DNA from: Mycobacterium paraense
GTDB taxonomy: Bacteria; Actinomycetota; Actinomycetes; Mycobacteriales; Mycobacteriaceae
Assembly (NCBI RefSeq): GCF_002101815.1
Contig: NZ_LQPM01000001.1
Location: 42,174-106,173 of the forward strand
Reading direction: 5' to 3'
Length of the DNA: 64,000 bases
Shown here: one piece after another, positions 27,778 to 35,872 of the stretch
Layout of the letters: each line of letters starts with the position of its first letter
How positions within the stretch are numbered: the stretch's first letter is position 1
The notes under the pieces: model-generated
What the model was told of the DNA's origin: nothing
Databases searched by the model: none
What the model saw: only the letters and a program-made list of their open reading frames with translations
Program-made: the position numbers and the translations under genes

Positions 27778-27959
27778 GTCGGCCGCGCCGTTCGGTCCGG
27801 GGCCGACGATCGCAGTAGCGCCTGAACGGTGCGCCGGCAGCGGCCGCAATCGGCGCCCGCCCCGCATGCCTGCGCCACATCCTTGGTCGTCGACGCACCG
27901 GCCTCGACGGCCTCGGCGACCGTCTGGCTGGTCACGCCGTTGCACAGGCACACGAACAT
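27774..27959 (-). CDS. bfd: Bacterioferritin-associated ferredoxin-like [2Fe-2S] protein
   Basis: A 61-residue protein with the BFD-like [2Fe-2S] fold: four cysteines in the arrangement FVCLCNG (Cys4, Cys6) and [10 protein letters not shown], followed by a short basic tail. Bfd docks on bacterioferritin and passes electrons to release stored iron. The gene overlaps the end of pdc by four bases in convergent orientation. No bacterioferritin gene lies in the window. Confidence 0.82.
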   Translation of the reverse strand: MFVCLCNGVTSQTVAEAVEAGASTTKDVAQACGAGADCGRCRRTVQALLRSSAPDRTARPT

Positions 27960-27966
27960 CGGGCGC

Positions 27967-28569
27967 TTAGTCCGCCTCGATGCGCATCATGTCGAAGAAC
28001 TGCCCGACGAACAGCGGGGGGTAGGCCCCGATGCCGGCCCCCGACATCCATTGCGCCGCGGCGTCCGGGTGTTCGATCCACTGCCGCGCGCCGTCCTCGT
28101 CGGGAAATTCCTGCAGTATCAGGACCTCGTGCTCGTCGTCGAAAGCCTGAAAAACCCAGGTCTTTCGGATGCCGGCGGCGGTGAACCGCTCCATCGCGGA
28201 GCGAACCCCCGCGGTCAGGGTCGCCACGTCGTCGACGGAGGCGATCGCGCAGACCACCACGCCCGGCGCCCCCGGCGCCGCCGGCGGTTGCGGGATGAAC
28301 CTGTCGACGATCTCGCCGGCGAAGACGGCGGGGATGTCCTCGACGCCGGCCTCGTCGAACCAGTCGAAGAAGACCCGCGAGCGCAGCAATTCCACGATGG
28401 GTTCGCGGCTGTGCACGCCGATCATCACGAGCACGCGACCGTAGTCGTGGGTGGAGGTGTACACCAGCACGTGGTGGGCACCGATGTCGGCGAGCGCGGC
28501 CTTGTTGCGCTCGAGCAGCGGCCACACCCGGGTGGGGTCAGGGACGCGATAATCCGACGCGATCACCAT
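27967..28569 (-). CDS. Conserved mycobacterial protein with two ABM/EthD-like halves
   Basis: A protein of about 200 residues that looks like two tandem dimeric alpha-beta-barrel (ABM-like) units: VPDPTRVWPLLERNKAALADIGAHHVLVYTSTHD... RVLVMIGVHSREP in the first half, and TAGVRSAMERFTAAGIRKTWVFQAFDDEHEVLILQEFPDEDGARQWIEHP in the second. ATG 28569 or an upstream TTG (28593) could be the start. It has no cofactor motif. The gene lies between bfd and the Mas pair. Function unknown; relatives have sometimes been named fatty-acid-CoA ligase, which the sequence does not support. Confidence 0.65.
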   Translation of the reverse strand: MVIASDYRVPDPTRVWPLLERNKAALADIGAHHVLVYTSTHDYGRVLVMIGVHSREPIVELLRSRVFFDWFDEAGVEDIPAVFAGEIVDRFIPQPPAAPGAPGVVVCAIASVDDVATLTAGVRSAMERFTAAGIRKTWVFQAFDDEHEVLILQEFPDEDGARQWIEHPDAAAQWMSGAGIGAYPPLFVGQFFDMMRIEAD

Positions 28570-28603
28570 CGAGTGGATATCGCCGGTGGTCAACGCGACG
28601 GCC

Positions 28604-29287
28604 CTATACCGGGTTGAACGACGAAATCAGCCATCTGCCATTAGCTTTCGTCAACGTGACCGTCACGCTGCTGTTCGTGAACGTCGGCTCCGGCCGGTCC
28701 TTGCTCTGCGTGCTCTGGTTGACGAACAACAGCACCACGGCCGAGTCGGGATGCAGCTCGGAGACCGCGGACCGCAGGACCACCGCGGTGGTCTTCACCG
28801 CCTTCTGCTTGGCGGCCGGGGCGACGATCTGCTGGGTGAACTGGTCGTAGTAGGACAGGAAGTCGCCGGTCAAATGCGACTTCGCGGAAGAAAAGTCACG
28901 GTCGAGGGTGTCGGGGGAATACGACAGCACCGCCACCGTTCCCTCGCTGGCGGCCGAGATCGCCGCCTTGGCGGCGCTCGCGTCGGTCGCCCGGTCGGGC
29001 CGGTAGAAAAACCAGTACTGCCAGCCCAACAGGGCCAGCGACACGACCACGAGTACCGCCAGCGCGATGGTGAGAACTCGTCCCGACGCCAGTTTTTTCG
29101 CCTGGGCTGCAAAACGCTTCACTCGCCCCGGCTTCTCGTCGTCGCCGGTGGTGGCGGCGCCCTCGAAGGCGTCGATGTCTTCGGCGTCGCCGACGTCGGC
29201 CGACTTTTCGGCGTCGACTGTTTCGTCGACCTCCGCGGTCTCTTCGACCGCGGCGGTCTTTTGACCCGATGTCTTGTCTGCGGTCAC
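28604..29287 (-). CDS. Mce-associated membrane protein (Mas), short type
   Basis: A 227-residue single-pass membrane protein. An acidic, low-complexity cytoplasmic N-terminus (1-65) is followed by one membrane segment (ISO: LTIALAVLVVVSLALLGW, about 72-92) and an extracytoplasmic NTF2-like domain with SYSPDTLDRDFSSAKSHLTGDFLSYY and SSVTVTLTKANGRWLISSF at the end. Proteins of this type are encoded with mce operons and stabilise the transporter. The GTG start overlaps the upstream Mas gene by four bases. Its paralogue is at 43872-44447. Confidence 0.85.
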   Translation of the reverse strand: MTADKTSGQKTAAVEETAEVDETVDAEKSADVGDAEDIDAFEGAATTGDDEKPGRVKRFAAQAKKLASGRVLTIALAVLVVVSLALLGWQYWFFYRPDRATDASAAKAAISAASEGTVAVLSYSPDTLDRDFSSAKSHLTGDFLSYYDQFTQQIVAPAAKQKAVKTTAVVLRSAVSELHPDSAVVLLFVNQSTQSKDRPEPTFTNSSVTVTLTKANGRWLISSFNPV

Positions 29288-30225
29288 GGCACGAACTCGA
29301 CTTTCGATATCTTCAGCTGGCCCCCGTCGCGTGCGACCGTCACGATCAGCCGGTAGTTGCGCGGATCCTGCTTGGCGCCAGCCGCATTCGTGACCTCAGA
29401 GGTGGAGGCAACCAGCACCACCGCCGAATCCCTGGTCATCGAGTCCAGTTCCACCGCCGCGGCCTGCACGCTGCCTTGCGAAACCACCTTCGACTGCTCC
29501 ACCACCTTGGTGAAATCGTCGGCCATCTTCAGGAAGTCGTCCTTGAACGAGCCGGTGGAGTTTTCGAGGATGCGCTGCACCCCCTGCTTGGCGTTGTTGA
29601 AGTCCAGCGAGGTCAGCGTCACGACGCCCTGGCGTGCGGCGGCGACGAATTCGGCCGCACGCTGGCGCCGCTGGACGGCGTCGTGATGCTCTTTGATCAT
29701 GTAGCCGCTGCCCGCCAGCGCGCCGAGGATGACCAGGACCGCCAGGCTGGCGGCGAGGGTGGACCACTTGGGGCGGCGAAGTCGTCCGGGCAGGCGGCTC
29801 CGGCGGCGCGCCGGCTGCTCCGCATCGCCCTCCGCCTTCGCTGCCGGCTCGTCGGTCTCGACGGCTTCCGCGTCCTCCGCGTCCTCGGCGCCCTCGGCAG
29901 CCTCGGTGTCCTCGGCTTCCGCCTCGGCCGTGGCGGCGGGCTCCTCGGTCCCGACCGCTACCGTCGCGTCCGGCTCGGCCTCCGCCGGGACGTCCGCGAC
30001 GGCTTTCTCTTCGGCTTGTTGCTTGGCTTCGGCGAGTTTGGCCTCGCGGCGCAACTGAATGGCCCGGGCCCGGGCGCGCGCGGCGGCGGCGAGGGCCTCC
30101 GCTTCATCGGCTTCAGCCTCGGCCTGTTCGGCCAGCGCCCGGATTTCGGCGGCAGTGCTTGGGGTTTCGTCCTCGTTCACCGGAACCGATTTTTCAGCGG
30201 CATTCGGGCGGGTGCCCCCACTCAC
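29284..30225 (-). CDS. Mce-associated membrane protein (Mas), long type
   Basis: A 313-residue protein with a long charged, Ala/Glu-rich cytoplasmic region (about 1-165) that probably forms a coiled coil (LAEQAEAEADEAEALAAAARAR), one membrane segment near 175-193, and an extracytoplasmic domain starting EHHDAVQRRQRAAEFVAAARQGVVTLTSLDF. The layout of the soluble domain matches the long Mas paralogue at 43147-43875, but the cytoplasmic part is about 70 residues longer. It is co-translated with the short Mas gene. Confidence 0.82.
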   Translation of the reverse strand: MSGGTRPNAAEKSVPVNEDETPSTAAEIRALAEQAEAEADEAEALAAAARARARAIQLRREAKLAEAKQQAEEKAVADVPAEAEPDATVAVGTEEPAATAEAEAEDTEAAEGAEDAEDAEAVETDEPAAKAEGDAEQPARRRSRLPGRLRRPKWSTLAASLAVLVILGALAGSGYMIKEHHDAVQRRQRAAEFVAAARQGVVTLTSLDFNNAKQGVQRILENSTGSFKDDFLKMADDFTKVVEQSKVVSQGSVQAAAVELDSMTRDSAVVLVASTSEVTNAAGAKQDPRNYRLIVTVARDGGQLKISKVEFVP

Positions 30226-30524
30226 CGCTCACCAGCCCGAGAACAAGGCTGTTCGTGACTCAATGCCAAACTCCTCTACCGCTTGCCGTCGTGGCAAGTC
30301 TGCTTCCGGCCGTCGCCGTGGGGCAACCCTACTCGGGCCACGCGCCGGCGCGCGAGCACTTGCGCCGATCTTCTTTCCGCCGCGAATGCCCTGACGACCA
30401 GGAGAGCCACGTTATCACCTTCTCCTGAGCGCTCCGCTCATTCCGCCGCGCCCTCGCTCTACAAACGCATAACAAGCTGTGGAAACGCGATTCTCTTATC
30501 GGGCATACGGCAGTGCCAGCACGC
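30226..30524. other. Non-coding region upstream of the Mas pair with one ATTCTC element
   Basis: This 299-bp gap separates the acyl-CoA synthetase (ends 30525) and the Mas genes (start 30225), both on the minus strand. The element GGAAACGCGATTCTC lies at 30481-30495, and a TGTTAT hexamer on the minus strand at 30469-30474 could serve as a -10 box. The same two blocks, with different spacing, occur upstream of the DUF35-thiolase genes at 14884-14918. No coding sequence is supported. Confidence 0.45.
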
Positions 30525-31997
30525 CTAACGAAGCAGGTCCTTGACCACCTTGCCGGTGGCGTTGAGGGGCAGCACGTCCAGGAACTGCACCGAGCGCGGC
30601 ACCTTGAAGCCGGCCATGCGTTCGCGACACCAGCCGATCAATTCCTCAGCGGTGACAGCATCTTTGGCGACGACGAACGCCTTGCCCACCTGTCCGAGCC
30701 GCTCGTCGGGAACACCGATGACCGCCGCCTGCGCCACGGCCGGGTGGTGCATCAGGAAGCCCTCGATCTCGGCGGGGTACGCGTTGAACCCGCCGACGAT
30801 GAACATGTCCTTCTTGCGCCCGACGATGCGCAGCCGGCCCGCGTCGTCCAGGTTGCCCAGGTCGCCGGTGTGCAGCCAGCCGTCGGCGTCGATCGCGTCG
30901 GCCGTGGCGGCGGGATCGTCGAGGTAGCCCTGCATGATGCCGTAGCCGCGGACCAGCACCTCGCCGTCGTCGGCGATGCGCACCTCGACCCCCTCACAGG
31001 GCAGGCCCGCGGTGGTGGCCACGTCCTCGAAGGAGTCACCGGGCCGGGACAGGGTCACGTTGCCGGCCTCGGTGAGGCCGTATCCGGTCATCAACGTCTG
31101 GAACGGCAATTCGCTGTGGATGCGGCGGACCAGTTCGACGGGAATGTCGGCGGCGCCGGTCACGCCCGCCCGCAAGGTCGACAGCTTGGCCTTGTCGCGG
31201 ACGGTCAGCAGCGAGTGGTACAGCGTCGGAGGCCCGGGCAGCATCGTGATGCCTTCGCGCTCAATGAGATTCACCGCCGCGTCGACGTCGAACACCGCCA
31301 CGGGCAGCATCGTCGCGCCGCGCAGGAAGGACGTGATGAGCCCGGCCTTCAGGCCGAACGTGTGGAAGTAGGGGTTGATCTGCAGGTACCGGTCACCCTT
31401 GCGCAGGTCCGCGAGCGTCGCCCACTCCTCGTACATGCGCAGCGTTTGCGCGTGGTTCATCATCGCGCCCTTCGGGCGGCCCGTCGTGCCCGAGGTGAAG
31501 ATGATGTCCGCGATGTCGGTGCCGTCGACCGCCCGCTCGAACGGTGAACCGCTGGAAAGGAACTCGGACTTCAGGTCGATGACCGGTATCCCGGACGGCG
31601 CGACGTAGTCCTGGTCCAGAAACCCCTTCTGCACCAGCACGGCCTTCGCGCCGCTCCGCGCGATGACGTCGCCCGCCTCCTCGGTCTTGAACCGGGTGTT
31701 CACCGGCACCAGCACGCCGCCCGCGGTGAGCAGTCCGAAGGCGGCAATGATCCACTCGGCCGAGTTCGGTGCCCAGATCGCGATTCGATCGCCCTTGTCG
31801 ACACCGGCGTCCGCGAAAGCTCCCGCGGCACAACGAATCCGCTCGACGACCTGCGCGAATGTCAAGCGCAGCGGACCGTCGACGACCGCTTCCGCGTCGC
31901 CGAACCGGTCCGCCGCGCTCAAGACCATCTCGGGGATGGTCCGCCACACCCGATTGGGCGGCTCCTCCTCATCGCGCTGCGCGCTCTGCATCGTCAC
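30525..31997 (-). CDS. FadD-type acyl-CoA synthetase (FadD3-like)
   Basis: A 490-residue ANL-superfamily ligase that activates a carboxylic acid to its CoA thioester through an acyl-adenylate. The ATP/AMP motif TSGTTGRPKG is at 168-177, TGYGLTEAGN is the A5 motif, GWLHTGDLGNLDDAGRLRIVGRKKDM the hinge, and the C-terminal catalytic lysine is in LNATGKVVKDLL. Length and overall pattern are like FadD3, which activates a steroid-ring fragment. The gene follows the amidohydrolase by 19 bp. Start is GTG 31997 or ATG 31991. Confidence 0.85.
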   Translation of the reverse strand: MTMQSAQRDEEEPPNRVWRTIPEMVLSAADRFGDAEAVVDGPLRLTFAQVVERIRCAAGAFADAGVDKGDRIAIWAPNSAEWIIAAFGLLTAGGVLVPVNTRFKTEEAGDVIARSGAKAVLVQKGFLDQDYVAPSGIPVIDLKSEFLSSGSPFERAVDGTDIADIIFTSGTTGRPKGAMMNHAQTLRMYEEWATLADLRKGDRYLQINPYFHTFGLKAGLITSFLRGATMLPVAVFDVDAAVNLIEREGITMLPGPPTLYHSLLTVRDKAKLSTLRAGVTGAADIPVELVRRIHSELPFQTLMTGYGLTEAGNVTLSRPGDSFEDVATTAGLPCEGVEVRIADDGEVLVRGYGIMQGYLDDPAATADAIDADGWLHTGDLGNLDDAGRLRIVGRKKDMFIVGGFNAYPAEIEGFLMHHPAVAQAAVIGVPDERLGQVGKAFVVAKDAVTAEELIGWCRERMAGFKVPRSVQFLDVLPLNATGKVVKDLLR

Positions 31998-32016
31998 CGC
32001 CCGGGCTGGGTGGCCG

Positions 32017-33207
32017 TCACACCGTGACGAGCCGACCGAGGTTGCCGCCCATGATCTTTGCCTGGTCGTCGACGGGAAGGTGCGACAGCGCGTTGACGTA
32101 GAAGGTCGGCTCAGCCAACCCTTCGGGGTGCGGCCAGTCCGAGCCGTACAGCACCCGGTCCACGCCGACGAGGTTGACCAGATCGTCGATGCCGTCCTCG
32201 AAGAACGGGCTGACGTGGATGCGGCTCTTGACCATCTCGACGGGGTCGCTCGGGAAGACCTCCGGGGCCTTCCGGAAGACCTCGGCCAGCCCGTCCAGCA
32301 ACGGGGTCATCCACTTCGAGCCGGCCTCGACGATCGCCACCTTCAGCTTCGGGTGGCGGTAGAGGGCGCCGTGGATCACCCACGAGCCCACCGCGTCCTG
32401 GATCGGCCGCCACTCGTTGAGGATGCCCATCGCGTTGGTCTGGAACGGCAGCATCTCCTGCTCGGCGCCGTCCCACTCGGAGGTGTAGCGGGAGTAGCCG
32501 CTGTCGGACGAGTGCATGCCGACCAGCACGTCGTGCTCGACGACCCGCTCCCAGAACGGGTCGAACTCGGGCACGGCGAACGACCGCGGGCCGCGGAAGC
32601 CGGGGACGGGGGCCGGGCGGACCAGGATGCAGCGCGCGCCGCGCTTGACCGCCCACTCCAGCTCCTCGATCGCCTTCTCGACGATCGGCAAGGTGATGAC
32701 CGGGGTGGTGAAGATCCGGTTCTGGTAGTTGAAGCCCCAGACCTCATGGAGCCATTCGTTCAGCGCGTGGATCAGCACGTGGATGGCGACCGGGTCGTCG
32801 CGCAGCCGCTCCTCGAGCAGGCTGGCCAGCGTCGGGAACATCAGGGTGCGGTCCAGACCGAGCTCGTTCATCTTCTCCAGCCGGGGGCCGGGCTCGAAGA
32901 ACGCCGGGATCGCGCGCATCGGCTCGCCGAACAGCTCGCGCTTGCTCTTGCCATCCGGGTTGCCGTACTTGAAGTACTCCTCCCAGGCGCCCGGCCGGGC
33001 GACGACCTCGAACGTCGGGTTGGGAATGTAGTTGCTGATGTGTCCGCGGATCGCGATCTTCGTCCGCCCGTTGATCTGCACGTACTGGACGAAGTCCTTG
33101 TACTCCTTGGGCAGGAACTTGGTCAGCGCCTCCGGCGGCTCGTAGAGATGGTTATCCGCGTCAAAGATCGGAAACGGGACGTCCTCCCGGTGCGACAACT
33201 GGCCCAT
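32017..33207 (-). CDS. Amidohydrolase-family (metal-dependent hydrolase/decarboxylase) protein
   Basis: A 396-residue TIM-barrel protein of the amidohydrolase-2 family. The metal-binding strand-1 motif is DADNH (16-20), later histidines lie in VGMHSSDSG, and the final Asp in LYGSDWPHPEG. Family members are hydrolases or nonoxidative decarboxylases; in mycobacteria they often accompany lipid or steroid catabolic genes. ATG 33207 has an excellent AAGGAGG site. With the acyl-CoA synthetase downstream it forms an operon led by a palindrome at 33230-33244. Confidence 0.85.
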   Translation of the reverse strand: MGQLSHREDVPFPIFDADNHLYEPPEALTKFLPKEYKDFVQYVQINGRTKIAIRGHISNYIPNPTFEVVARPGAWEEYFKYGNPDGKSKRELFGEPMRAIPAFFEPGPRLEKMNELGLDRTLMFPTLASLLEERLRDDPVAIHVLIHALNEWLHEVWGFNYQNRIFTTPVITLPIVEKAIEELEWAVKRGARCILVRPAPVPGFRGPRSFAVPEFDPFWERVVEHDVLVGMHSSDSGYSRYTSEWDGAEQEMLPFQTNAMGILNEWRPIQDAVGSWVIHGALYRHPKLKVAIVEAGSKWMTPLLDGLAEVFRKAPEVFPSDPVEMVKSRIHVSPFFEDGIDDLVNLVGVDRVLYGSDWPHPEGLAEPTFYVNALSHLPVDDQAKIMGGNLGRLVTV

Positions 33208-33229
33208 GAAATCCTCCTTCGCAATTTAC

Positions 33230-33244
33230 GAGAATACTATTCTC
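33230..33244. promoter_or_regulatory. Palindromic operator candidate GAGAATACTATTCTC
   Basis: A perfect 6-bp inverted repeat (GAGAAT/ATTCTC) around ACT, 22 bp upstream of the amidohydrolase start codon. It is the most symmetric copy of an element found at six other sites in the window. The distance to the gene would place it over the promoter or transcription start. Confidence 0.65.
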
Positions 33245-33298
33245 TACGGGCACGCGACCGCAACGGGGCCCCACCTCGCAGGGCTTGGCCCCGGAGAG

Positions 33299-33721
33299 TC
33301 AGCAGGTCGCGATGATTTTGAACGTCGCGGAAGCCGGTTCGCCCGGGTTGTCGGTCTTGTAGCCGTTGGCGGTGCCGGTGATGGTGAACTTGTCGCCGCT
33401 CAGGCTCATGTCCGCGTTGCCACCGTCGTGTGCCGAGTACATGCCGGTGAATCCGCCCAGATTCTGGATGCGGACCGATTCGGCGCTCAGCGGCTCGGCT
33501 CGCTGATCGATCACGACCTTGGCCCCGGCGAAATCGCCGCCGATGTCGATCGTCCGGTACCACTCCAACTGGCTGCACTTGACCACATGGATGTTGGCGT
33601 CGTTTCCGTTGACCGTCACCGACGCGGTGCTGGAGATGGGGCTTTGCGGCTTTGGGCTGCATGCACCGAGGCCGGCCACGGCAAGCACCGCGGCCGCTGC
33701 CGCCACGATTCGGTTAGGCAC
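33299..33721 (-). CDS. LpqH-like (19-kDa antigen family) lipoprotein
   Basis: A 140-residue predicted lipoprotein. Residues 1-20 form a signal peptide ending in the lipobox AGLGAC, with the lipid-modified Cys21. The mature part has the Myco_19_kDa layout: SVTVNGNDANIHVVKCSQ, a central variable region, and a C-terminal GDKFTITGTANGYKTDNP...TFKIIATC, in which the second and last cysteines likely form a disulfide. LpqH relatives are surface-exposed and immunogenic. GTG 33721 follows GAGG and gives a clean signal peptide. Confidence 0.85.
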   Translation of the reverse strand: MPNRIVAAAAAVLAVAGLGACSPKPQSPISSTASVTVNGNDANIHVVKCSQLEWYRTIDIGGDFAGAKVVIDQRAEPLSAESVRIQNLGGFTGMYSAHDGGNADMSLSGDKFTITGTANGYKTDNPGEPASATFKIIATC

Positions 33722-33764
33722 TGGCGACCTCGATCCTCCGTGACGAACTTCTGGGACCTGCTGC

Positions 33765-33792
33765 GATGATGTTATTCTCCCCGAAAGAGAAT
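33765..33792. promoter_or_regulatory. ATTCTC element between the LpqH-like and enoyl-CoA hydratase genes
   Basis: GATGATGTTATTCTC (33765-33779) resembles the recurrent 15-bp element, and a GAGAAT half-site at 33787-33792 makes an inverted repeat with ATTCTC (33774-33779) across seven bases. It lies in the divergent promoter region, 44 bp before the hydratase start. Confidence 0.45.
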
Positions 33793-33835
33793 GCCAATAT
33801 CGGTATTTCGCGGCTTTTCCCTGGAGCGATAACGC

Positions 33836-34594
33836 ATGGTGGACCTCGAGTACAGCCCTCTTCTCGAAGGCGGGCTGGCGGTACTCACCATCGACCGCCC
33901 CCACGCACGCAACGCCATCGCGCTGGACACCATGGAGCAGCTGGAGAAGGCGATCGACGCTGCGGCGGGCGCGCGGGCCCTGGTCGTCAAGGGCGCGGGC
34001 GATCGGGCCTTCGTCTCGGGCGGTGACCTCAAGGAACTGAGCGCGCTGCGCACCGAAGAGGACGCGGCGGCCATGGCCAGGCGGATGCGGTCGATCTGCG
34101 ATCAGCTGGCGGCGTTTCCGGCGCCGGTCATCGCCGCCCTGAACGGCCACGCTTTCGGTGGCGGCGCCGAATTCGCCGTCGCCGCCGACATTCGGGTGGC
34201 CGCCGACGACATCAAGATCGCCTTCAATCAGGTGACGCTGGAGATCATGCCGGCCTGGGGCGGCGCCGAACGCCTGGCCGCGATCGTCGGCAAGAGCAAG
34301 GCATTGCTCTTGGCGGGCACGGGGACCGCGCTGGACGCCGCGGAGGCCGAGCGGATTGGGCTGATAGACCTCGTGTTTCCGCGGGCCGCGTTCGACGAGG
34401 GGTGGCGGTCGGTCGCCACGTCGCTGGCGCGCCATCCGGCGGCCGAGATAAAGCGGGTAATCAGCGGCGTTTCCGCTGATGAAGCGATAGCATCCTTTGC
34501 ACGGCTGTGGGTTGCCGACGCCCACTGGCAGGCCGCAGAGCGGGTGATGAACCGCACCGCCAGTCCGCGCCCGGCAGCCGAAGGAGCGACATGA
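33836..34594 (+). CDS. Enoyl-CoA hydratase/isomerase family protein
   Basis: A 252-residue crotonase-fold protein. Conserved segments are DRPHARNAIALDTMEQLEKAI, the oxyanion-hole strand DRAFVSGGDLKELS, and ALNGHAFGGGAEFAVAADIRVA. In the second catalytic position it has NQVTLEIMPAWGG, where typical hydratases have a Glu-x-x-x-G pattern, so hydratase activity is plausible but isomerase or hydrolase activity cannot be excluded. Its stop overlaps the next gene as ATGA. Confidence 0.87.
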   Translation: MVDLEYSPLLEGGLAVLTIDRPHARNAIALDTMEQLEKAIDAAAGARALVVKGAGDRAFVSGGDLKELSALRTEEDAAAMARRMRSICDQLAAFPAPVIAALNGHAFGGGAEFAVAADIRVAADDIKIAFNQVTLEIMPAWGGAERLAAIVGKSKALLLAGTGTALDAAEAERIGLIDLVFPRAAFDEGWRSVATSLARHPAAEIKRVISGVSADEAIASFARLWVADAHWQAAERVMNRTASPRPAAEGAT

Positions 34595-35019
34595 CCAGCA
34601 CCGCGGAGAGACTGTTGGGCGTTGGCGCGGCGATCTTGATGGCGCTGACCGGCCTGCTGGTGAACACCGGCCGGGCACAGGCCGACCCCGTCTGGCACCA
34701 AGTCGTCTATATCGTCACGGCCACCAGCCCGGCCTACGTCGACATCTTCTACCAGGACCAGGACCCGACGGTCTTCTCCGACTACAGCCACAACCCGTAC
34801 AGCTTTACCCCGCAGGTGCACGCCGACGTCGGCCCCGGTAAGGCGTGGTCTCAGCCGGTGCAACTGTTAAATCCCGACCAGTGGGCGATGGTCACCGCCA
34901 CCACCGGTCGTGAACCCTTGGCGCAGGGCGGCATTCAATGCGACCTGTCGGTCGACGGCAAGGTCGTGGTGTCCAAGCTTGGACCCAAGGGCGCGCTCTG
35001 TTCGCTGCGCACCTGGTGA
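34591..35019 (+). CDS. Secreted protein, MmpS-like fold (unknown function)
   Basis: A 142-residue exported protein: residues 1-31 are a signal peptide (LLGVGAAILMALTGLLVNTGRAQA), cleaved before DPVWHQ. The mature domain has VYIVTATSPAYVDIFYQDQDP and a C-terminal DLSVDGKVVVSKLGPKGALCSLRTW with two cysteines that could pair, a pattern shared with mycobacterial MmpS-related secreted proteins. It is translationally coupled to the hydratase and its end overlaps the convergent TetR gene by 85 bases. Confidence 0.75.
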   Translation: MTSTAERLLGVGAAILMALTGLLVNTGRAQADPVWHQVVYIVTATSPAYVDIFYQDQDPTVFSDYSHNPYSFTPQVHADVGPGKAWSQPVQLLNPDQWAMVTATTGREPLAQGGIQCDLSVDGKVVVSKLGPKGALCSLRTW

Positions 35020-35645
35020 ACCACCCAGGTGGGCGGTACCCCGGCCACGGGCCGCGGTTCGCCTTCCAGCCGGCGCAGATAGGTCTCGACCAGCTCCAAG
35101 GTTTCGGCGTGCCCGCCGGATATGCCGACCGCCTGCTCGAGAACCAGGAACCGCGACAGGCTGGTCATCAGGACCGTCCACACCACCGGCGGGACGTCCT
35201 CGCTCTCGGCGCCGTAACGCTGCAGCGCGGCGGCCACCACCCGGCGTTGCTCCTCGCGGAAGCGTTCCGCGTAGTACGCGATCTCGGCTCGCATCTCCTT
35301 GCGATGGTTGGCCAAGGCCATGAACTCCATCGAGATTCGGGTGAAGCCGGGATCGGTGCCGAATCTCCACAAGGCCCAGAGCGGTTGGGGGCTTTGCAGC
35401 GCCCGCGCCTGCGCCTGCAGCCCTTCATCGGCGCGGCGGCGGAACACCTCGAGGAAGAGCTCGTCCATGGTGCGGAAGTAGTAGTGCACCAGTTGGGGTT
35501 TCAGCCCGGCCCGGCTGGCGAGCCGACGCGAGGTGACGGCGGCATAGCCCTCCTCGAGCATCAGCTGCTCGGCCGCGTCGAGCAGCAGGCCGCGGTTCTT
35601 CGCGTCCGGCGCCCCGATCCTGCGGGCCACGGAAGCAGGTGTCAT
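34935..35645 (-). CDS. TetR-family transcriptional regulator
   Basis: A 236-residue regulator. The N-terminal DNA-binding domain (about 16-62) has the TetR helix-turn-helix: LLDAAEQLMLEEGYAAVTSRRLASRAGLKPQLVHYYF. The all-helical ligand domain follows; the last 35 residues are low-complexity and overlap the convergent secreted-protein gene. A palindrome lies about 120 bp upstream, between this gene and the divergent P450, which is its likely target. Ligand unknown. Confidence 0.87.
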   Translation of the reverse strand: MTPASVARRIGAPDAKNRGLLLDAAEQLMLEEGYAAVTSRRLASRAGLKPQLVHYYFRTMDELFLEVFRRRADEGLQAQARALQSPQPLWALWRFGTDPGFTRISMEFMALANHRKEMRAEIAYYAERFREEQRRVVAAALQRYGAESEDVPPVVWTVLMTSLSRFLVLEQAVGISGGHAETLELVETYLRRLEGEPRPVAGVPPTWVVHQVRSEQSAPLGPSLDTTTLPSTDRSH

Positions 35646-35762
35646 GCCTTGACTCCATACTCTCGACGCACTCGCGACGTCCCAGTGTCGACCATGCCTG
35701 ATCGTAGCCAGATCGTCCCGCCTCCCATGCGCGGCGATCTTGACCGTGACAATACCGCCATG

Positions 35763-35783
35763 CTAAGCAAGTGCTCAGCACTT
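35763..35783. promoter_or_regulatory. Overlapping palindromes in the TetR-P450 divergent region
   Basis: AAGTGCTCAGCACTT (35769-35783) is a perfect 7-bp inverted repeat around one base. It overlaps CTAAGCAAGTGCTCAG (35763-35778), an inverted repeat of the CTAAGCA-N2-TGCTTAG type with one mismatch, a form common for mycobacterial TetR sites. It is 90 bp before the P450 start. Confidence 0.65.
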
Positions 35784-35872
35784 CATGGATATGGACACCT
35801 GACTCGGGCGGCGCCGCGTCTCGCCGCCGACCCATCATTCGGCCGAGAGCCGCTCTTGGAGGCACGCACGAC

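Noticed and set aside
29269..30258. A long open frame on the plus strand antisense to the Mas genes
   Set aside because: The minus-strand frames encode recognisable Mas proteins with membrane segments; the antisense frame is Arg/Gly/Leu-rich with no family features, as expected for shadow frames in high-GC DNA.
33299..34678. A long minus-strand frame extending the LpqH-like lipoprotein upstream to 459 residues
   Set aside because: The signal peptide and lipobox begin at GTG 33721; the upstream part is antisense to the enoyl-CoA hydratase.
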